From UBA6770 sp965660875 (GTDB taxonomy: Bacteria; Bacteroidota; Bacteroidia; Flavobacteriales_G; Salibacteraceae), in contig CBFIBQ010000018.1 of NCBI GenBank assembly GCA_965660875.1, positions 1 through 64,000 of the forward strand: 64,000 bases of DNA, written 5' to 3'. The notes beneath the pieces were generated by a model. The model ran no database searches. It was not told the DNA's origin and was given only the letters and a program-made list of their open reading frames with translations. A program made the position numbers and the translations under genes. How positions within the stretch are numbered: position 1 is the stretch's first letter; each line of letters opens with the position of its first letter. Of the stretch, positions 53,549 to 62,131 are shown piece after piece.

Positions 53549-55108
53549 CTAATTTACCTTATCTTTAGAAAAGCCTCTAATATATACCGCTATATTTCGC
53601 TCATGTGCTGTGCTTTCAAACGCATTCACTAAGTCATAAATATCGTAAGGAATGCTTACTGCCTTTGTGCCATCAATTATAACTTCTTCATTTTCCTTTA
53701 CATGCTCCAAGGCATCCTGCAATGCTCCTTTGTTAAGAAAACTAACCTCTTCTGAAAGTATTATTCTGTGAGTATGCTTCCCATCATCTTCCTCTTTTAT
53801 TTGCACATGGTCTGTTTCTAAGTTGCGTTGTAAAATGAAAAATATGGCCACCAAAAGTCCAATACCAATTCCAATTAAAAGATCAGACACAATTATGGCA
53901 ATTACCGTCACCAAAAATGGAATATATTGCTCCTTACCTTTCGAAAGCATTTCACGGAAGAAACTGATTTTCGCCAATTTATAACCAACGACAAAAAGAA
54001 TAGAAGCCAACGCAGCTAGTGGAATCTGGCTCAACAAACCCGGAATAAGTACTACAGATACCAACAATAAAACACCATGAAAAATTGTTGAGACCTTAGT
54101 TTCGCCTCCCGCATCAATGTTAGCACTACTGCGCACAATAACCTGAGTAATTGGCAAGCCTCCTACCAAACCTGCAACTATATTTCCTAAACCTTGCGCT
54201 TTAAGTTCTCTATTGGCTGGTGTTATACGTTTGTGCGGGTCAAGCTTATCCGTCGCCTCTACACACAGTAAAGTTTCTAACGAAGCCACAATGGCAATAG
54301 TAAATGCTACAATCCAAACTTCAGTATTCGTAATTGAGTACCAATCTGGAAAGGTGATGAAGTTGCCCAATTCTGAAAAGGAAGTAATGCTTGGAATTTT
54401 GACCAAGTGGTCGGAACTTACAGCTAGATCTGGATTAATCAGCCCTAAGACTTTATTTAACAAGGCACCTAATGTGACCACTACTAGTGCACCCGGAAGT
54501 ATTTTCATTATGCCTCCCTTAGAACTCAAATACTTATCCCATAGAATGAGTACAACCAAACACGTTACAGAAATTATCACTGCCCCAAGTGAAAAGTAAT
54601 CCAAGGCCTGCAATATTTCGGTAAACGTGTTTTCACCATCGGATTGAAAAAAGGCAAAGTCACCTTCTTCATCACTGTCGTATCCCAAGGCATGAGGAAT
54701 CTGTTTCAATATTAAAATTATACCTATACTAGCCAGCATACCTCGAATTACCGAAGTTGGAAAATAGTAAGCAATCATACCCGCTCTTAGAAAGCCCATC
54801 GCCACTTGAATAACTCCACCAAGAAGCACAGCCAAAAGAAAAGGTTGAAATCCAATATTGTTTACCGATGTGAATACAATTACCGCCAGTCCTGCAGCAG
54901 GACCGCTAGCTCCGACTTGAGAGCCACTAGCTATACCAACGACTATCCCACCAATTATTCCTGCAAGTATTCCCGCAACAAGAGAAAATGTATCAGGCCC
55001 GGCACCCGAAGCGGATGCAATACCCAAACAAAGAGGAAGTGCTACTAAAAACACTACCAATCCAGCAGGTATATCAGACTTTAAACTCTTTAAATATTTA
55101 TTGTTCAT
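53549..55108 (-). CDS. SulP family anion transporter with STAS domain
   Basis: 519 residues. SLKSDIPAGLVVFLVALPLC and GSQVGASGPAAGLAVIVF are typical of SulP (SLC26-like). About 12-14 membrane helices, then a cytosolic STAS domain (about 420-519; SFLNKGALQDALEHVK; VIIDGTKAVSIPYDI). The N-terminal pattern is that of the bacterial SulP branch annotated as sulfate or bicarbonate (BicA-like) transporters. The ion is not decidable here; no carbonic anhydrase or sulfate-assimilation gene is nearby. Together with the following tetR-like gene it forms a two-gene unit. Confidence 0.92.
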   Translation of the reverse strand: MNNKYLKSLKSDIPAGLVVFLVALPLCLGIASASGAGPDTFSLVAGILAGIIGGIVVGIASGSQVGASGPAAGLAVIVFTSVNNIGFQPFLLAVLLGGVIQVAMGFLRAGMIAYYFPTSVIRGMLASIGIILILKQIPHALGYDSDEEGDFAFFQSDGENTFTEILQALDYFSLGAVIISVTCLVVLILWDKYLSSKGGIMKILPGALVVVTLGALLNKVLGLINPDLAVSSDHLVKIPSITSFSELGNFITFPDWYSITNTEVWIVAFTIAIVASLETLLCVEATDKLDPHKRITPANRELKAQGLGNIVAGLVGGLPITQVIVRSSANIDAGGETKVSTIFHGVLLLVSVVLIPGLLSQIPLAALASILFVVGYKLAKISFFREMLSKGKEQYIPFLVTVIAIIVSDLLIGIGIGLLVAIFFILQRNLETDHVQIKEEDDGKHTHRIILSEEVSFLNKGALQDALEHVKENEEVIIDGTKAVSIPYDIYDLVNAFESTAHERNIAVYIRGFSKDKVN

Positions 55109-55140
55109 ACACTCAAAAAGTAGTAAGCCACTAAATTATG

Positions 55141-55153
55141 ATAGTATTACTAT
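55141..55153. promoter_or_regulatory. Perfect 13-base palindrome, candidate operator of the sulP-tetR unit
   Basis: ATAGTATTACTAT is two perfect 6-base arms around one T, located 33-45 bases upstream of the sulP start, in the intergenic region before the sulP-tetR pair. The size and position fit a TetR-type operator. No second copy was noticed elsewhere. Chance occurrence in AT-rich DNA is possible. Confidence 0.3.
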
Positions 55154-55195
55154 TAAAGACTATAGAAAAGCGATTATTTGAAAAATAATTTGGTT

Positions 55196-56338
55196 TTAAC
55201 AGGACTCAACCTTTAGCAACTCTTTTACTGTTTCGGCTTTTTTGTATGCTATTTCGAGGTTTTTATCAGTAACTGTAACGTGACCCATTTTTCTGAACGG
55301 CTTGGTTATATGTTTTCCGTACAAATGGATGTGCACTTGAGACATGGCCATAACTTGATCAATATTCTTATAACACGCCTCTCCGCTATGACCTTGCGCT
55401 CCCAATAAATTAAGCATTACACTTGGAAGAACAACGGAAGTATCCCCTAAGGGTAAATCTAATATAGACCGCAAGTGCTGTTCAAATTGAGAAGTTACAT
55501 TACCTTCAATACTTTGATGACCACTATTGTGCGTTCGGGGAGCCACTTCATTTACCAATAACTCTCCATCCTTAGTTAAGAAAAATTCTACTGCAAGTAA
55601 GCCAACTACACCCAGTTTACGAGCAATATCTTTAGCTATTTGACTAGCCGAACGTTCAATCTCGGTGCTTACTTGGGCCGGGCAAATTAAATATTCAACC
55701 AGATTGGCTTCTGGGTTAAACTCTAACTCTACGATGGGATAAGTAGTCAATTGTCCGGAGGCATTTCGAGCTACAATTACGCTTAACTCTTTATCGTAAT
55801 CAACAAACGATTCCAAAACAGAGGGTAAATCAAAGCAGTTTTCAATGTCCTTTTCAGACTTTAGAACATGTACTCCTTTACCATCATACCCCCCTTTTCG
55901 GGCCTTCTGCATATAAGGAAAACCTGCTATATTTTTAATAACTTCATCCTTATTATTAACCAACTTAAAGGATGCTGTAGGGATATTTTCTTTGCTGTAA
56001 AACTCTTTTTGATGGCCTTTATCTTGAATCAATTCAAGTATACTGGGTTGAGGGTAAACCGCCACCCCTTCCGATTCTAAAAGTTTTAGTGCTTTAGTGT
56101 TTACATGCTCAATTTCAATAGTCAGCACCTGTTTATCTTTACCAAAATTGTAAACGGCATCAAAGTCTTTAAAATCTCCATTTACGAATTCGTGCGCAAT
56201 TCCAGCACAAGGAGCATTTTTATCGGGATCTAGCACACATACTTGAACGTTATAATTTACCGCCTCTTGGATAAACATTTTTCCAAGCTGGCCACCGCCC
56301 AAAATTCCAAGCTTAAAATTTTTTGCGAAAAAATTCAT
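55196..56338 (-). CDS. purK: 5-(carboxyamino)imidazole ribonucleotide synthase PurK
   Basis: 380 residues. KLGILGGGQLGKMFIQEAV (about 8-26) is the N-terminal ATP-grasp preface. EIEHVNTKAL, PQPSILELIQDKGHQKEF, ARKGGYDGKGV, ESFVDYDKELSVIVARN, EVAPRTHNSGHQSIEG and TSQFEQHLR are all PurK-specific. It carboxylates AIR with bicarbonate and ATP in purine synthesis. Notably a SulP transporter (possibly bicarbonate) is next to it, but this may be coincidence. purE is not seen in the window. Possible operator upstream at 56372-56392. Confidence 0.96.
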   Translation of the reverse strand: MNFFAKNFKLGILGGGQLGKMFIQEAVNYNVQVCVLDPDKNAPCAGIAHEFVNGDFKDFDAVYNFGKDKQVLTIEIEHVNTKALKLLESEGVAVYPQPSILELIQDKGHQKEFYSKENIPTASFKLVNNKDEVIKNIAGFPYMQKARKGGYDGKGVHVLKSEKDIENCFDLPSVLESFVDYDKELSVIVARNASGQLTTYPIVELEFNPEANLVEYLICPAQVSTEIERSASQIAKDIARKLGVVGLLAVEFFLTKDGELLVNEVAPRTHNSGHQSIEGNVTSQFEQHLRSILDLPLGDTSVVLPSVMLNLLGAQGHSGEACYKNIDQVMAMSQVHIHLYGKHITKPFRKMGHVTVTDKNLEIAYKKAETVKELLKVESC

Positions 56339-56364
56339 GTGATTCCCTTTTTGTTATTTGCATA

Positions 56365-56392
56365 CAAAAGTATCCAACGAAAAAAGTTGGAT
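56365..56392 (-). promoter_or_regulatory. Inverted repeat and -7 box upstream of purK
   Basis: On the minus strand ATCCAAC-ttttttc-GTTGGAT (56392-56372) is a 7-bp hairpin or split operator, and its last base begins TACTTTTG (56372-56365), an exact TAnnTTTG -7 element 26 bases before the purK ATG. No good TTG -33 box is present. It could be a repressor site over the promoter. Confidence 0.4.
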
Positions 56393-56459
56393 TGATTATT
56401 TTTTTTAACACTAGAAATCAAACAAATTAAATGTAGAATAGGAATTCGTAATTCTCTGT

Positions 56460-57203
56460 TTACAGAGAGTCTCTCTGATCTAGGAGCAATCCACCAGTAA
56501 GTCTATCGGTAACCGTTAATGTGTCCTCACCCTTGTACTCTACTTTACCTTGAGACATAGTCACGTCCAATAACCCCGTTACATAGGCCTTAAAACTTGC
56601 ATTAGCATCCATGGTAACATAAGTACTATCAGAAATCAAAAACTCTGCATCATAGGCTGCGGATGAATTGAATACCACTTGCTGCTGTGCAGCGGTTCCC
56701 GTTGCTCTCATATTCGCAGCTCCATTAAAATCTATAGATAGTTTATCGGCTACAATAAATGCGTCAATACTTGCCGACTCATTGAGCACCATATTCAGCT
56801 TATTACTAAACAGAGCCTTTTCGGAAAACACTCTCGATGGTGAGTTGATTACCAGCTCGTCCAGATTATTGAAATAAAGATGAAAAGTTATTTCCTCATG
56901 CTCTCTAAAACAACCATCAAAGGAAACAGATAAAGCACCTTCGTTGTCCGTGATTTTAATTTCTTCTGAGACGTTTCTTTGAGCTATAATGACTACTTCA
57001 CCACCAACTCTATTGGTATCTGGATGCAAATACACCTCCGAGGGGATATCTAAAGTAAAACTTGTATAATCACCGAAGCTTCGTTTATCCTCAAAAACAC
57101 CACCTTCTCCTTTAAAGCAATCTTGCCATGGCCATTTTTTGCAACTGCTAAAACCAATAACTACTGCTAAAAGAACAAAATATGTAAACCTACTTTTAAA
57201 CAC
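56460..57203 (-). CDS. Lipoprotein with DUF2807 (putative auto-transporter adhesin head GIN) domain
   Basis: 247 residues. Lipobox FSSC near residue 21. FTLDIPSEVYLHPDTN, VNVS-like and serial short-strand repeats (LVINSPSRVFSEKALF; SIDFNGAANMRATG) match the DUF2807 right-handed beta-roll fold. Function unknown, perhaps a surface adhesin head. Start is GTG 57203, supported by a -7 box TATATTTG (57227-57220, minus strand). The last codons include a palindrome (CAGAGAGTCTCTCTG) that may be fortuitous. Confidence 0.85.
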   Translation of the reverse strand: MFKSRFTYFVLLAVVIGFSSCKKWPWQDCFKGEGGVFEDKRSFGDYTSFTLDIPSEVYLHPDTNRVGGEVVIIAQRNVSEEIKITDNEGALSVSFDGCFREHEEITFHLYFNNLDELVINSPSRVFSEKALFSNKLNMVLNESASIDAFIVADKLSIDFNGAANMRATGTAAQQQVVFNSSAAYDAEFLISDSTYVTMDANASFKAYVTGLLDVTMSQGKVEYKGEDTLTVTDRLTGGLLLDQRDSL

Positions 57204-57271
57204 TTGTGTAATATTGATGCAAATATATCCGTTTAGAAGACGAATCTATAATTACAAAGAAAATCAGAAGC

Positions 57272-57979
57272 ATGGTAAATGACGATAAGATAAAGAAGGC
57301 ATTCGTTGACAAGACTTGGAATGAAATAAAAACAAGTAACAGCTGGCAAATATTTAAAATTATGTCAGAGTTTGTTGACGGGTTTGAAAAACTCTCCAAG
57401 ATAGGACCCTGCGTCTCAATTTTTGGTTCGGCGCGGACAAAAGAAGACCATCCTTATTACAAATTAACTGAAGAAATTGCCTACAAACTAACTCATACTG
57501 GATTTGGAGTGATTAGTGGAGGCGGTCCAGGAATAATGGAGGCTGCTAATAAAGGTGCACGAAGAGGTGGCGGCAAATCTGTTGGTTTGAATATAGAATT
57601 GCCATTTGAGCAAAATGAAAACCCTTACATTGATAGAGACAAACTAATAACCTTTGATTATTTCTTTGTCAGAAAACTCATGTTTGTAAAGTATGCTCAA
57701 GGGTTTATTGTAATGCCAGGGGGATTCGGAACTCTTGATGAGTTTTTTGAAGCGTTAACTCTAATACAAACGCAGAAAATTGGGAAATTCCCAGTGATAT
57801 TGGTTGGTAAAAAATATTGGACAGGCTTGCTCAATTGGATTACAGATGTAATGTTGGAAGAGGAAAATAATATCAGTAAAAAAGACCTAGAGCTGTTTAA
57901 AATTGTAGAAACTGCAGACGAAGCAATTTCTGAAATAGAATCCTTCTATTCCAAGTACTTATTGAAACCAAATTTTTAA
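57272..57979 (+). CDS. LOG family protein (TIGR00730)
   Basis: 235 residues. VSIFGSARTKEDHPYY, VISGGGPGIMEAANKGARRG and VMPGGFGTLDEFFEALTLIQ are the LOG motifs, with the PGGxGTxxE signature. Plant LOG enzymes release cytokinins from riboside monophosphates; bacterial homologs are nucleotide 5'-monophosphate phosphoribohydrolases. It is divergent from the DUF2807 gene with a 68-base intergenic region. There is a 235-base gap downstream holding a possible hairpin (58064-58113). Confidence 0.94.
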   Translation: MVNDDKIKKAFVDKTWNEIKTSNSWQIFKIMSEFVDGFEKLSKIGPCVSIFGSARTKEDHPYYKLTEEIAYKLTHTGFGVISGGGPGIMEAANKGARRGGGKSVGLNIELPFEQNENPYIDRDKLITFDYFFVRKLMFVKYAQGFIVMPGGFGTLDEFFEALTLIQTQKIGKFPVILVGKKYWTGLLNWITDVMLEEENNISKKDLELFKIVETADEAISEIESFYSKYLLKPNF

Positions 57980-58063
57980 TTGCGTTAATTTAATTAACAA
58001 TTCAGTTTTAAAAAGTAAGCTACTCAAGCTAAGGTCATTTCATTTCCCGAGCATTACACACAA

Positions 58064-58113
58064 GGCACTGAAATACAGAAACTTAAATCTAAACAGACTT
58101 TAATTTCAGTACC
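58064..58113. repeat. Long-loop inverted repeat in the LOG-acidic protein intergenic region
   Basis: GGCACTGAAAT at 58064-58074 and ATTTCAGTACC at 58103-58113 pair over 10 of 11 positions around a 28-base loop. A second small hairpin (ACACTTC ... GAAGTGT, 58121-58142) follows at once. No T-tract follows either, so terminator function is doubtful. It may be an RNA leader structure or processing site. The rest of the 235-base gap shows nothing I can name. Confidence 0.3.
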
Positions 58114-58214
58114 TGTGTACACACTTCAGTGTTTAGAAGTGTAGGTCATAACAAAGTACAAGCATAACCCTTAAAAATAGATTTGTTAGCATAGTCACTA
58201 AATAGTAAAGACCT

Positions 58215-59969
58215 ATGCTTCGTTCACTTATTGCATTCCTGCACATAGTTGTGTTTTCTTCTGTTTTTACAACAGACATAAATGAATTAAAAAAAGAACC
58301 CTTTAAGGCTGAAGTTGTCTCACCAGAAATCATTAAAAACAATGAATCGGGCATCGTAGAATTGAAATTTACGGTTGGTAACGTTAAAGGTTTTGCTAAA
58401 CTCACAGACAACCTCCCAAACGGTATTATAGCCGAGCCAGTGGAAATGGGCAATGCCACGTTCACCTTTAGTAATGGGGTAATAAAAATAATTTGGTTAA
58501 ACTTCCCCACGGACAAAGAGTTCAGTGTGAAATACAAGTTAAAAGTATCGGATTCAGCACCCAATCAGTTTGAGGTTGGAGGCAAGTTTTCTTACTTAGA
58601 AAATAATGAGAAAAGGAGTTACACCCTTTTTAAAAAGGCGATTTCAACCGGTTCTTCTGAGGTGACAGCACAAGCTAAAGAATCTGGCCAAGCAAAAGAG
58701 TCGATTCCTGCATTCGCTGAAGTTACTCGTACCATAGAAAACACTGGAAGCGATCAATACAAAATAACTCTCCAGATAAAAAAATCGGGAATTGAAGGTT
58801 TCTGTAAAATTCAAGAATTTACCTCATTTGGAGGACGCATGGAAGAAGGTAAACTAAATGGAGCAATTTTCAGCTTCATTAAGAATAAGGGGAAATTTGT
58901 TTGGATGTCCTTGCCAGCAGAAGAAAAATTCACCGTTTCATATAACCTGAACCTTTCAAACGCTAAAGATAAAGACCCAAAAAACCTCAAAGGAGACTTC
59001 TCATTTTTGGAGAATAATGTAACCAAGAAGGTAGATATCGTTAATGAGGGAGAAGAGAAAGAAGCACTGCTCGCGGATAAACCGAACGAAGAGCAAACGG
59101 AAGAACCAACCATCACAGAAGAGCCTCCAAAAGCTGATACAGAGCCAGTGGAAACTAAAAATCAAAATGAAGAAGTTTTAGCAGAGGTTATCGAACCCAA
59201 GAATCAGAATAAAGACGAAATCAAATCAATGGATTCAGAACAACGGTCCGAAAATGAAAACCCCAGCGAAAATCAACCCGAAACCGATAATTCAAATGAA
59301 ATGGATAACGAAAGTGCTTCCGAAGAAAACGAAACGGTGAGTGAAGAACCTACAGATAACAAGGAAAATAAAGACGAAACACCGGTTCTTGAACAAGTAG
59401 ATACAAAAATCATTGACACAGAGATTGCAGAAAAAGCAGAAGAAAACAACAATACCTTAGAAGAAGAAGAAGAAGAAGAAGAAGAAGAAGAAGAGCTAGC
59501 AACTGAAACTCCAATCATAACACAAGAAACTACCGAAGTTGAAGAGGCAGGGCCAGAAGACACGGAGATTATCGAAGACGATTCCGAACCAGAAAAAAAC
59601 CTGGCAGACAATACTGAATCCGCTACTCCTGTAAAACAACCAACCAAAAAAATTATTGATAATGATTTTGGTGTAGAATCAGGTGTAAATTATAGAGTTC
59701 AAATAGCAGCTGGAAAAAACATTGTGGATAAAGCTTATTTTGAAAAGCGACACAATTGGACCAATGATTTTGTAATCGAAAATCACGAGGGTTGGGTAAA
59801 ATATACCACAGGATCTTATCAAGTTTATAGGGAAGCTCGCGATAATAGAGAGTCTGTGAACCAAGGAGGTCATAAATTTGATGGGCCTTTTGTTGCCGCC
59901 TATAATGAAGGTATCAGGATTACCGTTCAAGAGGCATTAATGATTAGTAAACAGAAATGGTTTAAATAG
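58215..59969 (+). CDS. Acidic repeat protein with two beta-sandwich modules and a C-terminal SPOR-like domain
   Basis: 584 residues. Signal-like N terminus (RSLIAFLHIVVFSSVFT). Two related modules (about 28-145 and 170-285) share PFKAEVVSPEIIKN/IPAFAEVTRT beginnings and an ending GxFSxLENN (GGKFSYLENNEK; KGDFSFLENNVT). Residues about 285-480 are highly acidic low-complexity, including a run encoded by eleven GAA and one GAG codon. The last 95 residues (VNYRVQIAAGKNIVDKAYFE; VKYTTGSYQVYREARDNRES) look like a SPOR domain, which binds denuded peptidoglycan. It is followed 60 bases later by a barrel protein with three SPOR-like units, so the two probably work at the same place. Specific function unknown. 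Confidence 0.75.
   Translation: MLRSLIAFLHIVVFSSVFTTDINELKKEPFKAEVVSPEIIKNNESGIVELKFTVGNVKGFAKLTDNLPNGIIAEPVEMGNATFTFSNGVIKIIWLNFPTDKEFSVKYKLKVSDSAPNQFEVGGKFSYLENNEKRSYTLFKKAISTGSSEVTAQAKESGQAKESIPAFAEVTRTIENTGSDQYKITLQIKKSGIEGFCKIQEFTSFGGRMEEGKLNGAIFSFIKNKGKFVWMSLPAEEKFTVSYNLNLSNAKDKDPKNLKGDFSFLENNVTKKVDIVNEGEEKEALLADKPNEEQTEEPTITEEPPKADTEPVETKNQNEEVLAEVIEPKNQNKDEIKSMDSEQRSENENPSENQPETDNSNEMDNESASEENETVSEEPTDNKENKDETPVLEQVDTKIIDTEIAEKAEENNNTLEEEEEEEEEEEELATETPIITQETTEVEEAGPEDTEIIEDDSEPEKNLADNTESATPVKQPTKKIIDNDFGVESGVNYRVQIAAGKNIVDKAYFEKRHNWTNDFVIENHEGWVKYTTGSYQVYREARDNRESVNQGGHKFDGPFVAAYNEGIRITVQEALMISKQKWFK
59460..59495 (+). repeat. GAA trinucleotide tract in the acidic protein gene
   Basis: Eleven tandem GAA triplets followed by GAG, encoding twelve consecutive Glu. 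Simple triplet tracts are prone to slipped-strand length change, but changes by whole triplets keep the frame. Confidence 0.85.
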
Positions 59970-60029
59970 AAAAAAGCTGCTCCTTTTTCATTTATTACTT
60001 ACTTTAGGCCGATTATTTCTTTATTGATA

Positions 60030-62093
60030 ATGAGATCATTATTAACGGCACTTTTTTTAACCTGGATTACTGTTTCAGCAGTGGCACAAGCAGATAGCTC
60101 TGCCTCTGAAGAATTTGTACCAGAACTCAACGAGTCCGATAGTACTAAAAAATCTAGTGATTTCAGACCCATAATTTCACTTTCTGGAGGCTGGCTGGCT
60201 TACTTTGGTGATTTATCGGTAAATCAAAAAGCAAATGGTTTTTTACTATCCAACTTAGCTACAGATTTAAGTATTTCATTTCCACTTAAAAACAGTTTTT
60301 ACCTCACGTTTCGGACAATGCTTGGTAAGGTATCTGCCAACGAACGCAGTATCGACCGAAACCTCAATTTTTCCAGTAGAGTGCAAACCTTTGGATTCGA
60401 GGGTAGTTATAATTTCAACCATTTCTTGAACGAGAAAAGAGCCATTGACCCTTACATTTCATTGGGTTTTGATGCATTGGTATTCAATTCTAAAACTGAT
60501 TTGACCGATAGAAATGGCAATCAATACTATTATTGGAGTACTGGGGATATTATGGATAGGCCAGAAACACCAGAAAACATTGCTTCCGCAAATCGATTGC
60601 AAAGAGATTACGACTATGAAACGGATATAAGAAAAAGTGGAATCACTGGAAGTCCTAATTACGAGAAGTTTTCTTTCGCTGTCCCGGTTGGCTTCGGTGT
60701 TAACGTCAGAATGAGTCACAGAATGCATGCACACATAGGCGCTACGTATAGCTTTTTATTAACGGATAAGATTGATGGCGTATCTGAAGATGGCATTGGA
60801 GATTATAAAGGTCCCGGAAAATTAGAAGGTATTTTATATAGCCATATCGGCTTATCTTTTGATTTATCCAGTCACAAATCTCCTGATAAGTACGACGACA
60901 AAATAAGCGATGAAGCCTTGTCTGAAATGGCACTGGGTGATACGGATTTAGATGGAATAAAGAATTTAATGGACGAGTGTCCTGAAACCCCTGCAGGAGT
61001 TGAAGTGAATGAAAAAGGCTGTCCATTTGATGAAGACAATGATGGCGTGCCGGATTATTTAGACCTCGAGCTTGGGACCGATTCTACCATGGTTGTGGAT
61101 ACAAATGGTGTAGGCCTTACGGATGAACAGATAGAAATGATTGCACTCCGATTTTTAGACGACAATGGAGTGCTCTCCTCAATGGAAGACACGGTATACA
61201 CCAATGAACTACCAACAAAAAGTAACCGTGTGACTAAAAAGAAATATAGCGTTCAAGTAGCAAGTGACTCACTAACCAACGAGCAAGCGGGTGACCTACT
61301 GAGTAACGAAAAACTGAAAAGTGTAAAGGATGGCGATGCTTCAACTGTTTTAGTTGGAGAATTTGATGAAATCAGCGAGGCACTTGCCAAGAATAAAGAA
61401 TTAAAAGAAAAAGGAATTGCTACCAGAGCTATTGTTGAAGAAACGGTAACAGGTAAAGTAATTACAGCAGATACCAGAGGTGAGTTTATTGGCGCAAGTG
61501 CAGCCAGAACTGCACCTACCGGAACGGTGTTTAGAATTCAAGTAGGTGCTTTTACAAAACCAATCAAAAAGAACATTTTCGGCGATTTAGATGTAATTGG
61601 AATTAAAAGTAGTGATGGTTTTACGAGGTATTACACCGGAAATTATCCAAGTTATGAAGCCGCAGCGAAGGGCAAGGTTAAACTCAGAGGAATGGGTTAC
61701 TCAGACTGCTTAGTAAAAGCATTTAGTGAAGGGGAGCAAGTAACACTTTCAAGCACGGGAGCTACTTTCGTTCCTGGCTCTAGTAGTGCTGCATCTACCA
61801 GCAATTCTCTAGGCGACGATAAATCTAAAGTTAGCTTTAAAGTTCAACTTGGAGCATACAGCGCCGCAATACCAATGGATCAATTCAACAAATTTGTCAA
61901 GTTGGGAAAAATTTCTGACGAGCGCGGAGCAGATGGAAAAACACGTTATTATATTGGTTCATTCTCCAGTTATGAGCAGGCTGATGCTTATGTGAACGAG
62001 TTGGGTGATTTTGATATTAAAGATGCCTTTATTGTTGGAGAATACGCTGGGAAAACCATTACCGCCAAAGAAGCGTTAGATATTCTAAAATAA
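60030..62093 (+). CDS. Outer-membrane beta-barrel protein with TSP type-3 motif and three SPOR-like domains
   Basis: 687 residues from ATG 60030; a TTG two codons earlier is possible. Signal peptide RSLLTALFLTWITVSAVAQA. A barrel-like region (about 45-290; GGWLAYFGDLSVNQKANG; FDALVFNSKTDLTDRNG) is followed by calcium-binding TSP3 repeats (DTDLDGIKNLMDECPETPAG; DEDNDGVPDYLDLELG, about 303-345). Three SPOR-like domains start near 402 (YSVQVASDS), 500 (FRIQVGAFT) and 601 (FKVQLGAYS). The layout resembles OmpA-like anchors, with SPOR in place of the OmpA C-terminal domain. It probably links the outer membrane to peptidoglycan near division sites or cell poles. It overlaps no neighbour; the preceding gene also ends in a SPOR-like domain. 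Confidence 0.85.
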   Translation: MRSLLTALFLTWITVSAVAQADSSASEEFVPELNESDSTKKSSDFRPIISLSGGWLAYFGDLSVNQKANGFLLSNLATDLSISFPLKNSFYLTFRTMLGKVSANERSIDRNLNFSSRVQTFGFEGSYNFNHFLNEKRAIDPYISLGFDALVFNSKTDLTDRNGNQYYYWSTGDIMDRPETPENIASANRLQRDYDYETDIRKSGITGSPNYEKFSFAVPVGFGVNVRMSHRMHAHIGATYSFLLTDKIDGVSEDGIGDYKGPGKLEGILYSHIGLSFDLSSHKSPDKYDDKISDEALSEMALGDTDLDGIKNLMDECPETPAGVEVNEKGCPFDEDNDGVPDYLDLELGTDSTMVVDTNGVGLTDEQIEMIALRFLDDNGVLSSMEDTVYTNELPTKSNRVTKKKYSVQVASDSLTNEQAGDLLSNEKLKSVKDGDASTVLVGEFDEISEALAKNKELKEKGIATRAIVEETVTGKVITADTRGEFIGASAARTAPTGTVFRIQVGAFTKPIKKNIFGDLDVIGIKSSDGFTRYYTGNYPSYEAAAKGKVKLRGMGYSDCLVKAFSEGEQVTLSSTGATFVPGSSSAASTSNSLGDDKSKVSFKVQLGAYSAAIPMDQFNKFVKLGKISDERGADGKTRYYIGSFSSYEQADAYVNELGDFDIKDAFIVGEYAGKTITAKEALDILK

Positions 62094-62117
62094 TTAGTCG
62101 CTCCTACTCTTTTGAAC

Positions 62118-62125
62118 TACCTTTG
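62118..62125 (+). promoter_or_regulatory. -7 promoter box of the CarboxypepD_reg-like gene
   Basis: TACCTTTG exactly matches TAnnTTTG, ending six bases before the ATG at 62132. A TTG at the usual -33 distance is not obvious. An in-frame TTG codon at 62123 falls inside this box, supporting the ATG start. Confidence 0.4.
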
Positions 62126-62131
62126 AGAGAA

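Noticed and set aside
56454..56476. Nested palindromes CTCTGTTTACAGAG and CAGAGAGTCTCTCTG at the end of the DUF2807 gene
   Set aside because: They look like a terminator hairpin but have no T-tract, and part of it is coding sequence.
59273..59647. Ser-rich open frame on the minus strand
   Set aside because: It is only the complement of the GAA-rich acidic tract, which reads as poly-Ser in this frame.
59970..59990. AAAAAG...CTTTTT hairpin after the acidic protein gene
   Set aside because: Only a 6-bp AT-rich stem; too weak to call a terminator.
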